Shown here one piece after another: positions 8,445 to 17,454 of a DNA stretch of 63,479 nt (within the stretch, counting starts at the first letter, position 1; the number at the start of each line of letters is the position of its first letter). A program made the position numbers and the translations under genes. Origin of the DNA: Paraburkholderia sp. CNPSo 3274 (GTDB taxonomy: Bacteria > Pseudomonadota > Gammaproteobacteria > Burkholderiales > Burkholderiaceae); the NCBI RefSeq assembly GCF_024206475.1, contig NZ_JAMBPR010000050.1, positions 1-63,479 on the forward strand, read 5' to 3'. Below the pieces are notes generated by a model. It did not search any database, was not told where the DNA came from, and was given only the letters and a program-made list of their open reading frames with translations.

Positions 8445-9326
8445 ATGAAACTGGTGAGCTGGAATGTGCAGTGGGGGCGCGACGCTGCTGGCGTCGTCGA
8501 TCTCGCGCGCACGGTGCGCGAGGCCCAGCGCCTCGCCGACTTCGACGTGCTATGCCTGCAGGAAATCACGCGCGGTTTTCGGGCGCTGCCGGGGGGGCCT
8601 GGCGACGATCAGTTCGCCGAACTGCGCTCGCTCCTGCCCGGGTATACGGTCATCGAAGCAATCGGCGCCGACTTGCCTGCGCCGCGTGACGCGCAAGCCT
8701 CCAGTCAAGGCATGGCGCAGATGCCGCGCCGCCAGTTCGGCAACGCGCTCGCCACGCACTTGCCAGTCGCGCAGGTTTTTCGCCACGCCCTGCCGTGGCC
8801 CGCCGACTCCACCGCACCCTCGATGCAACGCGTGGCGCTCGAAGCCGTGCTCGACGCGCCGGGCGGCGCGCTGCGCGTGCTGGTCACGCATCTGGAGTTC
8901 TATTCGCCGCGCCAGCGGCTCGCGCAAGTGGACGAGTTGCGGCGCCTGCAGCAGGAAGCCGCCGATCACGCGGCGCACCCCGCGCCAGCCGAAAACGATG
9001 TTGGCCCGTTCGCCCGCACCGCGCGCCCCGTATCCGCGATCGTCTGCGGCGACTTCAACAGCGCGTGGGGCAGCGAGGCGTACACGCGCATGCTCGAACC
9101 GCTCGCGGGCAGCCCCGCCTTCATCGACGCGTGGAGCGCGCTTCATGCGGGCGCGACGCCACCGCCCACCGCCGGCGTCTACGACACGCAGCAATGGTCG
9201 GACGGCCCGCTCGCGTGCGACTTCGTCTTTGTCACGGAGGATTTGCGCGCACGCTTGCGAAGCTGCGAAATAGACGGCGCGACGCAGGCTTCGGATCATC
9301 AGCCAATCGTGCTCGAGCTGAGCTGA
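8445..9326 (+). CDS. Endonuclease/exonuclease/phosphatase (EEP) family hydrolase
   Basis: This 293-residue protein begins MKLVSWNVQWG, the usual first motif of the DNase I-like EEP fold. It also has CLQEI with the metal-binding glutamate, CGDFNSAWGS and a final SDHQPI with the catalytic Asp-His pair. All metal and catalytic residues expected for a divalent-metal phosphodiesterase are there. I chose the ATG at 8445 because GAGGAG lies 7 bp upstream and the first motif then starts at residue 3; a longer frame upstream looks non-coding. The substrate (DNA, RNA, phospholipid or inositol phosphate) cannot be told. No signal peptide is evident. Confidence 0.85.
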   Translation: MKLVSWNVQWGRDAAGVVDLARTVREAQRLADFDVLCLQEITRGFRALPGGPGDDQFAELRSLLPGYTVIEAIGADLPAPRDAQASSQGMAQMPRRQFGNALATHLPVAQVFRHALPWPADSTAPSMQRVALEAVLDAPGGALRVLVTHLEFYSPRQRLAQVDELRRLQQEAADHAAHPAPAENDVGPFARTARPVSAIVCGDFNSAWGSEAYTRMLEPLAGSPAFIDAWSALHAGATPPPTAGVYDTQQWSDGPLACDFVFVTEDLRARLRSCEIDGATQASDHQPIVLELS

Positions 9327-9341
9327 GAGATTTCGCCGTAC

Positions 9342-10121
9342 TTAGCTCGCGAACGCCTTGAGATACTCGCCCCAATGCGGCGCGGTTTCCGCGGCAAGCG
9401 ACTGCTTCACGAACTCGATCTCATCCGCATATTCGCGCTCTGTGAAACCGCCACGCATCATCTGAAACCGGCAATAGAGCAGATACGTGTTGACCACGTC
9501 GGTTTCGCAGTAGTTGCGGATTTCCTCGATGCGGCCTTCCTGAAACGCGGTCCACACCTGGCCGCCGTCCATGCCGAGCTTGCCCGGAAAGCCGCAGAGC
9601 TTCGCGAGCGCGTCGAGCGGCGCGTTCGCGCGCGGCTGGTACATCGCGAGAACATCCATCAGGTCGGTGTGTCGCGTGTGGTAGCGGCTAAGGTAGTTGT
9701 TCCACTTGAACTCGCGGTCCTCTTCGCCCGTTTCCCAGTAGCGCACCGCGCGAATGCCGTGCACGAGCGCACGATAGTGCAGCACCGGCAAGTCGAAGCC
9801 GCCGCCGTTCCACGAAACGAGCTGCGGCGAATACTTCTCGATCGTGCGGTAGAACGAATCGATCAGGCGCGCTTCGCCGTCTTCGGGGGTGCCGAGCGAG
9901 CGCACGCGAAAGCCCTGGCCGTCGCGAAACACGCACGAGATCGCGGCGACCCGCTGCAAGTGATGCGGCAGGAAATCGCTGCCGGTTTTCTCGCGGCGCG
10001 CGGCGAAGGCGTGCTCGGCCACTTCGGTGTCGGTGAGCGTGGCGGGCAAATCTTCGAGACGGCGAATGCCGTCGACATCGGGAATCGTCTCGATGTCGAA
10101 TACGAGTACGGGAACTGTCAT
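9342..10121 (-). CDS. Predicted 3'-5' exonuclease, PolB-like DEDD family
   Basis: The 259-residue protein starts MTVPVLVFDIETIPD, the ExoI motif (DxE). SWNGGGFDLPVL is the ExoII-type motif and YCETDVVNTYLLY the ExoIII-type motif. These are the four acidic residues of DEDD exonucleases and match the family annotated as related to the proofreading domain of DNA polymerase B. There is no polymerase domain. It lies 19 bp after rpoS on the same strand, so it is probably read through from the rpoS operon. The biological substrate is unknown. Confidence 0.85.
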   Translation of the reverse strand: MTVPVLVFDIETIPDVDGIRRLEDLPATLTDTEVAEHAFAARREKTGSDFLPHHLQRVAAISCVFRDGQGFRVRSLGTPEDGEARLIDSFYRTIEKYSPQLVSWNGGGFDLPVLHYRALVHGIRAVRYWETGEEDREFKWNNYLSRYHTRHTDLMDVLAMYQPRANAPLDALAKLCGFPGKLGMDGGQVWTAFQEGRIEEIRNYCETDVVNTYLLYCRFQMMRGGFTEREYADEIEFVKQSLAAETAPHWGEYLKAFAS

Positions 10122-10140
10122 TCAGATGGACTGCGAGGGT

Positions 10141-11247
10141 TTAGAGAACGGCGTCCTTGCGCACGCCGTTCGAAGCGAAAAAGCGCTTGAGGCGCACCAG
10201 CGCCTCCTGCTGGATCTGCCGCACTCGCTCGCGGGTGAGGCCCATTTCGTCGGCCAGCTCTTCGAGCGTGGCGGGCTCGATATGGTTCAGCCCGAAGCGC
10301 CGTTCGATGACGTGGCGATGCTTGTCGGATAACCGACCGAGCCACGCGCGTGTAAGCGTTTCCAGTTCGCGATGCTGCACTTCGGCGTCGGGCGACTGGC
10401 TCTGGTCGTCCGAAAGCAGGTCGAGCAGGCTGCTGGCCGGGTCGAGGTCGAGCGGCGCGTCGAGCGAGGCCGTGTGTTCGTTGAGCGCGAGAATGTCGGT
10501 GACTTCCTCGGTGGTCTTGCCGGTGAGATACGCGATGTCGTCGATGCTCGCGTCGCGTCGCTCGGAGGCCGAATCGGCGTTGAGCGAATTCTTCTCCAGA
10601 TGTCGCTTCGCGCGCAGCACCTGGTTGAGCTCGCGGATCACGTGCACCGGCAAACGCACGGTGCGCGCCTGGTTCATGATCGCGCGCTCGATGCTCTGGC
10701 GGATCCACCACGTCGCATAAGTCGAGAAACGGAAGCCACGCGTGGGATCGAACTTCTCGATCGCGTGCATGAGGCCGAGGTTGCCCTCCTCGATCAAGTC
10801 GAGCAGCGGCACGCCGCGATTGAGGTAACCCTTGGCAATGCTGACGACGAGGCGCAGATTGCGCTCGATCATGACCTGACGCGCTTCGAACTCGCCGGCC
10901 TTGGCGAGCCGCGAGTAGCGCTGCTCCTCCTCGACAGTGAGGAGCGGCTTCACGCTGATCCGGTTCAGATAATGCTGGATGGTGTCGGCCGTGAGTTCGG
11001 CCTGCAGCATGGCGCGGAAATCGTCGGCGTCGGGCGCGGCCTCGGCGGTTTCGGCGCCCTCGCCCGAGCCGCCTTCGTCGGCCGGGGAATCGCGCTCTTC
11101 ACGCTCCTCGCGCTCTTCGTAGTCGCGGCCGCCGTCGAGGTCGGGCGACGCGTCGTCGTCGCCCGCCTGCGCGCCGTCCTCCACCGAAACCTGGGCGGCT
11201 TGGCTGTCAGACTCGGATTGCTGCAGACGGCGCTTCGATTTCGGCAT
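10141..11247 (-). CDS. rpoS: RNA polymerase sigma factor RpoS (stationary phase / general stress)
   Basis: RpoS directs RNA polymerase to stationary-phase and stress genes. The 368-residue protein has an acidic N-terminal extension of about 80 residues; region 1.2 (TIQHYLNRISVKPLLT); region 2 with DLIEEGNLGLMHAIEKFD and FRFSTYATWWIRQSIERAI; region 3; and region 4 with a helix-turn-helix ending GLTRERVRQIQQEALVRLK. Its place directly after nlpD is the classic proteobacterial arrangement. In E. coli the main rpoS promoter lies inside nlpD, which is possible here but not shown by a clear motif. Confidence 0.96.
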   Translation of the reverse strand: MPKSKRRLQQSESDSQAAQVSVEDGAQAGDDDASPDLDGGRDYEEREEREERDSPADEGGSGEGAETAEAAPDADDFRAMLQAELTADTIQHYLNRISVKPLLTVEEEQRYSRLAKAGEFEARQVMIERNLRLVVSIAKGYLNRGVPLLDLIEEGNLGLMHAIEKFDPTRGFRFSTYATWWIRQSIERAIMNQARTVRLPVHVIRELNQVLRAKRHLEKNSLNADSASERRDASIDDIAYLTGKTTEEVTDILALNEHTASLDAPLDLDPASSLLDLLSDDQSQSPDAEVQHRELETLTRAWLGRLSDKHRHVIERRFGLNHIEPATLEELADEMGLTRERVRQIQQEALVRLKRFFASNGVRKDAVL

Positions 11248-11260
11248 GGTCGGCTCGCTT

Positions 11261-12184
11261 TTATTGCGGCGGCAAGTACTTCAGTGGGTCGACGGGCTTA
11301 CCCTGACGGCGTACTTCGAAATGCAGCATCACCCGGTCCGAGTCGGTATTGCCCATTTCGGCGATCTTCTGACCTTTGGTGACCGCATCCCCTTCTTTTA
11401 CCATCAAAGTCCGGTTGTGTGCATACGCGGTCAAAAACGTCGCGTCATGCTTGATGATAATGAGATTGCCGTAACCGCGCAGCCCATTTCCGGCATAAAC
11501 CACGCGTCCATCGCCGGCTGCCTTGACAGGATCGCCCGGCGCACCGCCAATATTGATGCCTTTGTTCTTCGTATCGTCGAAGCCGTTGAGCACCGGACCA
11601 CGCACCGGCCACGCAAGCGCGATGTTGCCGCCCGGCGCGGCGGCCATGTCGCCGCCGCTTGCACCCGGCTGCGGCGGCACGGCGGCTGTCGGCGCCGCAG
11701 CGTTCGCACCCGAACCGTAGATCGGCGGCTGCGCCGGCGACCCCGCTGCCGGAGCGCCCGGCGCGGCACCCACGCCCGGCACCGGCGCGGTCACGACACC
11801 CGGCGTGTACGCCGAGGGATTCGCACCCGGCGGCACGACGCGCAACAACTGGTCCACCTCGATCTGGTTCGGGTTGGTGAGATTGTTCCACGTCGCGATG
11901 TCGCGATAGTTCTGGCCGTTTTCGAGCGCAATCCTATAGACAGTGTCGCCCGGCTTCACCCGGTAATATCCCGGAGGCGGCGGCCCGAGCGGCACCGGAG
12001 GCTGCGCGGCCGCCGTGCCGAGCGGCGCGGTGCGGTCCACCACAGGCGCCTGATCGAGTCGCGTGGCGCATGCGGCCAGAAGACAGAGCGCGGCGACCGC
12101 CGCGCCGCGCTGGGCTGCAATCAGCGTGGCTTCGGACAGGTCGACATTCAGGCGGTTTCTTTTGATCGCGCGCAACATACTCAT
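11261..12184 (-). CDS. nlpD: NlpD-like lipoprotein: LysM plus degenerate M23/LytM domain
   Basis: NlpD is an envelope lipoprotein that activates cell-separation amidases. From the ATG at 12184 the protein has 307 residues: a signal peptide with lipobox CLLAAC (Cys39), a LysM peptidoglycan-binding domain (YYRVKPGDTVYRIALENG onward), a long Ala/Pro/Gly-rich linker, and a C-terminal M23 domain. Where an active M23 enzyme has H-x3-D, this one reads NKGINIGG, so the metal site is broken. That is typical of NlpD/EnvC activators rather than hydrolases. The chosen start lies 5 bp after the pcm stop; an ATG two codons later is an alternative. Confidence 0.9.
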   Translation of the reverse strand: MSMLRAIKRNRLNVDLSEATLIAAQRGAAVAALCLLAACATRLDQAPVVDRTAPLGTAAAQPPVPLGPPPPGYYRVKPGDTVYRIALENGQNYRDIATWNNLTNPNQIEVDQLLRVVPPGANPSAYTPGVVTAPVPGVGAAPGAPAAGSPAQPPIYGSGANAAAPTAAVPPQPGASGGDMAAAPGGNIALAWPVRGPVLNGFDDTKNKGINIGGAPGDPVKAAGDGRVVYAGNGLRGYGNLIIIKHDATFLTAYAHNRTLMVKEGDAVTKGQKIAEMGNTDSDRVMLHFEVRRQGKPVDPLKYLPPQ

Positions 12185-12189
12185 CGGAT

Positions 12190-13251
12190 TCAGATCACTC
12201 CAGATTTTAAGGGGACAAAGAAAACGCGATCCAGCCGTGACTCCCGCCACTGCGCCGGCCCCGTACGCTCGACGAGCGTGAGGACCTGCGTCGCTTCGCC
12301 GGCGGCACTCTGCGTGCCGGACACCGCTACCGGCGCCACGAGCCGCCCGCCGATGGCGAGTTGCTCGAGCAGCGCCTGCGGCACGTCGAAGCCAGCAGCG
12401 GCGATTACGATCGCGTCGAACGGCGCCGCCGACGGCAACCCGAGCCGTCCGTCGCCGTAGTGCAAGCGGATATTCGGGATACGCAGCGGACGAAGATTCG
12501 TCTTCGCGCGCTCGTATAACGGCTTGATGCGTTCAATGGAATACACGTCGCGCGCAATCTGGCTCAACACGGCTGCCTGATAGCCGCAGCCGGTGCCGAT
12601 TTCCAGCACGCGCTCCAGCACGCGGCCCGCGCCAGCGAGCTCGAGCATGCGCGCGACCACGGAAGGCTTCGAGATGGTCTGGTGATGACCGATCGGCAAC
12701 GCCGCATCTTCGTAGGCCTGGGTAGCAAGACCCGGGTCGATGAACATGTGGCGCGGCACGGCCGCGAGCGCCTGAAGCACGCGTGCATCGGCAATGCCAT
12801 TCGTACGCAGGCGTTCGACCATGCGTTCGCGTATGCGTTCCGAAGTCAGCGCGTGCGCGCCGTTGAGCGCAACGGTGGGCGCGCCCGTGACGGCTACCGC
12901 GGCACGCGGCGCACTCACGCCGCCGGGCATTGCGGCGCGCGGCGCGGCTGCGTTGCCAACAGGATGCGCAGACTTGATCGAACTCGCCGGCTTTGCGCTC
13001 ACCGCCTTCGCATTGACCGGCTTCGCAGGCGGCGCCTTGAACGGCGAGTTTGCAGTGGACTTCGCAACGGCCGAAGTCCCTACCTTCGCGCCGGGCTTCG
13101 CGAGCGCGCCGACCCCCGGTTTCGACGAACTGCTGTTGCCCGCGCCCGCGAGCGACGTGCGTGCATCGCCCGGGCGCGTGTCGCGCCGGCGCGGCTCGCG
13201 TACGAGATCCGCGAGCCCGAGCGGAAAACGCTTCGTGCGCTCGCCCGTCAT
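12190..13251 (-). CDS. pcm: Protein-L-isoaspartate O-methyltransferase with long low-complexity N-terminus
   Basis: Pcm repairs isoaspartyl residues in aged proteins by methylation from S-adenosylmethionine. The 353-residue product has a catalytic domain (about 135-353) with the SAM motif VLEIGTGCGYQAAVL and the family start ERIRERMVERLRTNGIAD. Before it lie about 130 residues rich in Ala, Lys, Pro and Ser, absent from the 208-residue E. coli enzyme. The start is the ATG overlapping the surE stop (ATGA). The frame is open for another 200 codons upstream, but that stretch is surE read out of frame. Confidence 0.93.
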   Translation of the reverse strand: MTGERTKRFPLGLADLVREPRRRDTRPGDARTSLAGAGNSSSSKPGVGALAKPGAKVGTSAVAKSTANSPFKAPPAKPVNAKAVSAKPASSIKSAHPVGNAAAPRAAMPGGVSAPRAAVAVTGAPTVALNGAHALTSERIRERMVERLRTNGIADARVLQALAAVPRHMFIDPGLATQAYEDAALPIGHHQTISKPSVVARMLELAGAGRVLERVLEIGTGCGYQAAVLSQIARDVYSIERIKPLYERAKTNLRPLRIPNIRLHYGDGRLGLPSAAPFDAIVIAAAGFDVPQALLEQLAIGGRLVAPVAVSGTQSAAGEATQVLTLVERTGPAQWRESRLDRVFFVPLKSGVI

Positions 13252-14009
13252 GAAGCGCTGCCGCCCTTGCGCGCCCAGTCGTGCGTCGCGGACAGCATCT
13301 GCGTATGGGTGAGATCGAGTTGCAGCGGCGTGATCGACACATGGCCGTTCGATACCGCGTGGAAGTCCGTGCCCTCGCTCGCGTCGCGTGCGCTGCCAGA
13401 CGGCCCGATCCAGTAGATCGGCTCGCCGCGCGGGTTGGTCTGGCGGATCACGGGCTGCGAAGGATGACGCTTGCCGAGGCGCGTGACGCGCCAATCGCCA
13501 AGCTCGTCGTATGGCAGGTTCGGGATGTTGACGTTCAGCAGTGGATGACCCGGCAACGGGTTCGCGAGGTAATGCGCAACGATCTCGGCCGCGACGCGCG
13601 CGGCGGAATCGAGATGCACCCAGTCCTTGTCGACGAGCGAAAACGCAATGGCCGGCACGCCGAACATGATGCCTTCGGTTGCCGCGGCCACGGTGCCCGA
13701 GTACAGCGTGTCCTCGCCCATGTTCTGGCCGTTGTTGATGCCGGAGACCACGAGGTCGGGCTGCTGGTCGAGCATGCCCGTGAGCGCAATGTGCACCGAG
13801 TCGGTGGGCGTGCCGTTCACGTAATAGAAGCCGGTGCTCGCCGACCGCAACACCGACAGCGGGCGCCACAGCGTAAGCGAGTTCGATGCGGCGCTGCAGT
13901 TCTGCTCGGGCGCCATGACCGTGACTTCGCCGAGCGGCTTGAGCGCTTCATAGAGCGCCGCAAGACCGGGGGCGAGATAACCGTCGTCGTTGCTGAGTAG
14001 TATTCGCAT
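13248..14009 (-). CDS. surE: 5'/3'-nucleotidase SurE
   Basis: SurE is a stationary-phase survival nucleotidase acting on nucleoside monophosphates and short polyphosphate. The 253-residue length matches the family. It begins MRILLSNDDGYLAPGL with the metal-binding Asp pair. The conserved SGINNGQNMGEDTLYSGTV loop and the late DWRVTRLGKR region are present. It is the first gene of surE-pcm-nlpD-rpoS and is translationally coupled to pcm. An upstream in-frame extension to 14426 exists but has no family similarity. Confidence 0.96.
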   Translation of the reverse strand: MRILLSNDDGYLAPGLAALYEALKPLGEVTVMAPEQNCSAASNSLTLWRPLSVLRSASTGFYYVNGTPTDSVHIALTGMLDQQPDLVVSGINNGQNMGEDTLYSGTVAAATEGIMFGVPAIAFSLVDKDWVHLDSAARVAAEIVAHYLANPLPGHPLLNVNIPNLPYDELGDWRVTRLGKRHPSQPVIRQTNPRGEPIYWIGPSGSARDASEGTDFHAVSNGHVSITPLQLDLTHTQMLSATHDWARKGGSAS

Positions 14010-14277
14010 CGAGCGATTGTAACCGAGGAAAGAAGGCACGCGAACGACAGCCCGGCCCTTGCGGAGTGCGTGTTTGGCACTGCGCCGAACGTCGATATCA
14101 CACGCCGGTCCAGGACGCATTCGCCTCCGCGGTACGTCTCGAAAGACACGTGTCGTCGACGCGGAATAAATCGCACGGTCGTTCACATTGCGGCGGATTG
14201 CCGTACACTGTCCCGCTGTAGTGAATGCATGACCAACGCAACTGAAAGCAACCGAATCGGAAAAGACAGGAGACACG

Positions 14278-15249
14278 ATGCGCGCAATCCGCTGCAACCA
14301 GTACGGGCCGCCCGACTCGCTCAGGCTCGAAGACTCGCCCGATCTCGTGCCGGGCCCGGGCCAGGTCGTGATCGACGTGAAGGCCGCGGCTGTCAACTTT
14401 CCCGATGTGCTCATCATCGAGAACAAGTATCAGATGAAGCCGCCGCTGCCCTTCACGCCCGGCGCCGAACTCGCGGGCGTCGTGCGCGCTGCGGGCGAAG
14501 GCGTGAAGCTCGCGCCCGGTACGCGCGTGGTGGCGTATGTGGGCACTGGCGCATTCGCCGAGCAGGTGCTTGCGGACGCATCGGCGTGCGTGGCGCTGCC
14601 CGAAGCCGCCGATTTCGCGACGGCCGCCGCCTTCACGCTCGCGTATGGCACGTCGCATCACGCCGTCGTCGATCGCGCCGCGCTGCGCGCAGGCGAAACG
14701 ATGCTCGTGCTCGGCGCGGCGGGCGGCGTGGGCCTCGCGGCTGTCGAAATCGGCAAGGTGCTCGGCGCGCGCGTGATCGCGGCCGCCTCGAGCGAGGAGA
14801 AGCTCGAAGTCTGCCGCCGGTTCGGTGCGGACGCCACCATCAATTACAGCACCGAGGATTTGCGCGAGCGCGTCAAGGCGCTCACCGACGGCAAGGGCCC
14901 CGACGTGATCTACGACCCCGTGGGCGGCGAGTATGCGGAACCGGCGTTCCGCAGCATCGGCTGGCGCGGACGCTATCTCGTGGTGGGCTTCGCGAATGGC
15001 GAGATTCCCAGGCTGCCGCTCAATCTCGCGCTGCTCAAGGGCGCGAGCCTCGTCGGCGTGTTCTGGGGCGATTTCGCGCGTCGCGAGCCGCAGCACAATG
15101 CGGCAGCGTTTGCACAGATGGTGGGCTGGATCGGCGAAGGCAAACTCAAGCCGTACGTCTCGAAGCGCTATAAGCTCGCCGACACAGCGGAGGCGCTCAA
15201 GGACATGGCCTCGCGCAAGGTGACCGGCAAGATCGTGATCGAGCCCTGA
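14278..15249 (+). CDS. NADPH:quinone oxidoreductase-like MDR-superfamily protein
   Basis: This 323-residue medium-chain dehydrogenase/reductase lacks the structural-zinc cysteines of alcohol dehydrogenases, as in the quinone oxidoreductase (QOR) group. The N-terminal GroES-like domain (1-130) includes AVNFPDVLIIENKYQ. The Rossmann fold begins MLVLGAAGGVGLAAVEIGK with a GxxGxxG motif. AGGAGAC lies 6-8 bp before the ATG. It ends at a strong terminator shared with the CaiB-type gene. The substrate is not predictable; quinone or enoyl reduction are the usual activities. Its pairing with a CoA-transferase may hint at acyl-CoA metabolism, but the genes converge rather than form an operon. Confidence 0.85.
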   Translation: MRAIRCNQYGPPDSLRLEDSPDLVPGPGQVVIDVKAAAVNFPDVLIIENKYQMKPPLPFTPGAELAGVVRAAGEGVKLAPGTRVVAYVGTGAFAEQVLADASACVALPEAADFATAAAFTLAYGTSHHAVVDRAALRAGETMLVLGAAGGVGLAAVEIGKVLGARVIAAASSEEKLEVCRRFGADATINYSTEDLRERVKALTDGKGPDVIYDPVGGEYAEPAFRSIGWRGRYLVVGFANGEIPRLPLNLALLKGASLVGVFWGDFARREPQHNAAAFAQMVGWIGEGKLKPYVSKRYKLADTAEALKDMASRKVTGKIVIEP

Positions 15250-15281
15250 ACGTTTCCTGTCACGCAGGACGACGCAAAACG

Positions 15282-15318
15282 AAAACGGCTCGCCGGTGAA
15301 CATCCGGCGAGCCGTTTT
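15282..15318. terminator. Bidirectional terminator between the QOR-like and CaiB-like genes
   Basis: A perfect 15-bp stem (15282-15296 with 15304-15318) has a 7-nt loop. It is A-rich at the start and T-rich at the end, so it can work on both strands for the converging genes. Confidence 0.92.
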
Positions 15319-15335
15319 GCATGATGCACACCGCC

Positions 15336-16607
15336 TTAGACTATGTGTTGCTCGCGCAACCGTGCAATGTGGTCCGCGCCGTAGCCCAGCGTCTTCAGGA
15401 CTTCATCGGTATGTTCGCCCAGCGCGGGGCCAAGCCAGCGCGTATCGCCGGGCGTCACCGAGAGCTTGGGCGTGACCGCGGGCAGCGCGATGTCCACGCC
15501 CTCGCCTTCCTTCGCATCCGGCGCTTGCCAGCGGAACTGCTGGATCATCTGGCGCGCCGCGAATTGCGGATCGGCGAACATGTCGGCCACGCTGTAGATG
15601 CGGCCCACCGGCACGTCGGCGGCGTTGAGCACGTCGAGCGCTTCGTTGATGGTGCGCGTGGAGAGCCACGCCGCGATGGCGCCGTCGATCTCCGCCGTGC
15701 GCGGCACGCGGCCGTCGTTGTGCGCGAGTTGCGGATCGTTCGCGAGGTCCGCGCGGTCGATGGCCGTCATCAGCCGCTTGAAGATCGGATCGCTGTTGCC
15801 GCCGATCACGATGCTGCCGTCCCGGCACGGATACGTATTCGACGGCACGATGCCGGGCAGCGACGCGCCGGTGCGCTCGCGCACCATGCCGTACACGCCG
15901 TACTCGGGCACCACGCTCTCCATCATGTTGAACACGGCCTCATAGAGTGCGACATCGACAATCTGGCCGCTGCCGCCGTTCATGTTGCGATGATGGAGCG
16001 CCATCATCGCGCCGATCACGCCGTGCAGCGCGGCAATCGAGTCGCCGATCGAAATGCCGATGCGCGGCGGCGGCAGATCGGGATAGCCGGTAATGTGGCG
16101 CAGGCCGCCCATCGATTCTGCGATCGCGCCGAAGCCCGGACGGTCGCGATACGGGCCGGTCTGGCCGTAGCCCGAGAGCCGCACCATCACGAGGCCGGGA
16201 TTCTCCTTCGAGAGCACATCGTAGCCGAGCCCGAGTTTTTCGAGCAGACCTGGCCGAAAGTTCTCGATGACGATATCGGCTTCCTTCGCGAGCCGCCGCA
16301 CGATCTCCTTGCCCTCTTCGGCTTTGAGATTCACCGTGACGGACTTCTTGTTGCGCGCCTGCACGGCCCACCAGAGCGAAGTGCCGCCCGCCTCCGGGTA
16401 GAGCTTGCGCCATTTGCGCAGCGGATCGCCGCCCTTGGGGTCTTCGATCTTGATGACCTCGGCGCCGAACTCGCCGAGAAAGCGGGCGGCGAACGGGCCC
16501 GCGATCAGCGTGCCGAGTTCGAGGACTTTGACGCCCGCAAGCGGGCCCGCGCCTTTCGCTGCGGATGCGTTCGATTGGGAATCGGGGGAAGCGGCAGCTG
16601 CGCTCAT
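15336..16607 (-). CDS. CaiB/BaiF (family III) CoA-transferase
   Basis: The 423-residue protein has the family III signature GVKVLELGTLIAGPFAAR near the N-terminus, the conserved FRPGLLEKLGLGYD region, the catalytic-aspartate zone before NGGSGQIVDVALYEAV, and the C-terminal RQMIQQFRW. The family moves CoA between organic acids, such as carnitine, formate/oxalate, succinate or mesaconate. Which pair is used here is not evident. AGGAGA precedes the ATG well. It lies 71 bp after recR on the same strand, perhaps at the end of that transcript, though the functions are unrelated. Confidence 0.88.
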   Translation of the reverse strand: MSAAAASPDSQSNASAAKGAGPLAGVKVLELGTLIAGPFAARFLGEFGAEVIKIEDPKGGDPLRKWRKLYPEAGGTSLWWAVQARNKKSVTVNLKAEEGKEIVRRLAKEADIVIENFRPGLLEKLGLGYDVLSKENPGLVMVRLSGYGQTGPYRDRPGFGAIAESMGGLRHITGYPDLPPPRIGISIGDSIAALHGVIGAMMALHHRNMNGGSGQIVDVALYEAVFNMMESVVPEYGVYGMVRERTGASLPGIVPSNTYPCRDGSIVIGGNSDPIFKRLMTAIDRADLANDPQLAHNDGRVPRTAEIDGAIAAWLSTRTINEALDVLNAADVPVGRIYSVADMFADPQFAARQMIQQFRWQAPDAKEGEGVDIALPAVTPKLSVTPGDTRWLGPALGEHTDEVLKTLGYGADHIARLREQHIV

Positions 16608-16678
16608 GGTGTCTCCTTTCGTTCTGTTCGGCGTGCGGCGCCATATCGACTACGCCGCGATCGAAGCATGGCGAGACG

Positions 16679-17275
16679 CTACATCGAGCGCCGGTCGAGC
16701 ATGGCCCGCGCGATGGTACCCGCGTCGACATATTCGAGCTCGCCACCCACTGGCACCCCGCGTGCGAGGCGCGTGACGGCGAGTCCGCGCGCCTTGAGCG
16801 TCTGGCCGAGATAATGGGCCGTCGCCTCGCCCTCGTTCGTGAAATTGGTTGCGAGCACCACTTCCTTGACGACGCCGTCCGACGCGCGCTTCACGAGCCG
16901 GTCGAAATGGATCTCTTTCGGACCGATGCCGTCGAGCGGACTCAGATGCCCCATCAGCACGAAATACAACCCGCGGTACGTCATGGTCTGTTCGAGCATG
17001 ATCTGGTCGGCCGGCGTTTCGACGACGCACAGCAGCGTAGGGTCACGCTCCTCGTCCAGGCAAGTTTCGCAGACCTGAGCTTCGGTGAAGGTATTGCACT
17101 TCTCGCAGTGCTTCAGATTCCCGGTCGCGAACAGGAGCGCGTTGCCGAGCTTTTCGGCGCCGTCACGGTCGTGCTGCATCAGGTGATAAGCCATGCGTTG
17201 CGCCGACTTCGGCCCGACACCGGGCAACACGCGCAGCGCCTCGACGAGAGCGGCGAGAGCGGAAGGTTGTTTCAT
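16679..17275 (-). CDS. recR: Recombination mediator protein RecR
   Basis: RecR works with RecO (and RecF) to load RecA on gapped DNA. The 198-residue length is standard. It shows the N-terminal helix-hairpin-helix (LRVLPGVGPKSAQRMAYHL), a four-cysteine zinc finger (CEKCNTFTEAQVCETC), a Toprim domain starting LCVVETPADQIMLEQT, and the C-terminal ARGVPVGGELEYVDAGTI motif. It is the third gene of dnaX-ybaB-recR, a widely conserved cluster. A 179-bp gap separates it from ybaB. Confidence 0.97.
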   Translation of the reverse strand: MKQPSALAALVEALRVLPGVGPKSAQRMAYHLMQHDRDGAEKLGNALLFATGNLKHCEKCNTFTEAQVCETCLDEERDPTLLCVVETPADQIMLEQTMTYRGLYFVLMGHLSPLDGIGPKEIHFDRLVKRASDGVVKEVVLATNFTNEGEATAHYLGQTLKARGLAVTRLARGVPVGGELEYVDAGTIARAMLDRRSM

Positions 17276-17454
17276 GCGGATTCAGCGCGAGATGCGCGAC
17301 GGAGTTTGAAGCGGAATCGACTTCGGGGTGCTTCCTGCTGCTACCTGCTGCTTTTGACACCATGACGCCTGCGCAGCCGTGCCGGCTGCGGCAAGGCACG
17401 CGGGACGCGCGGGCACCGGCCTGCCCGAAGCAGACGCGGCGCTCGCAACGTTCC

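Noticed and set aside
13252..13869. Longer pcm product of 559 residues
   Set aside because: The extra part is surE coding sequence read in another frame. The ATGA overlap at 13248-13251 is the natural start.
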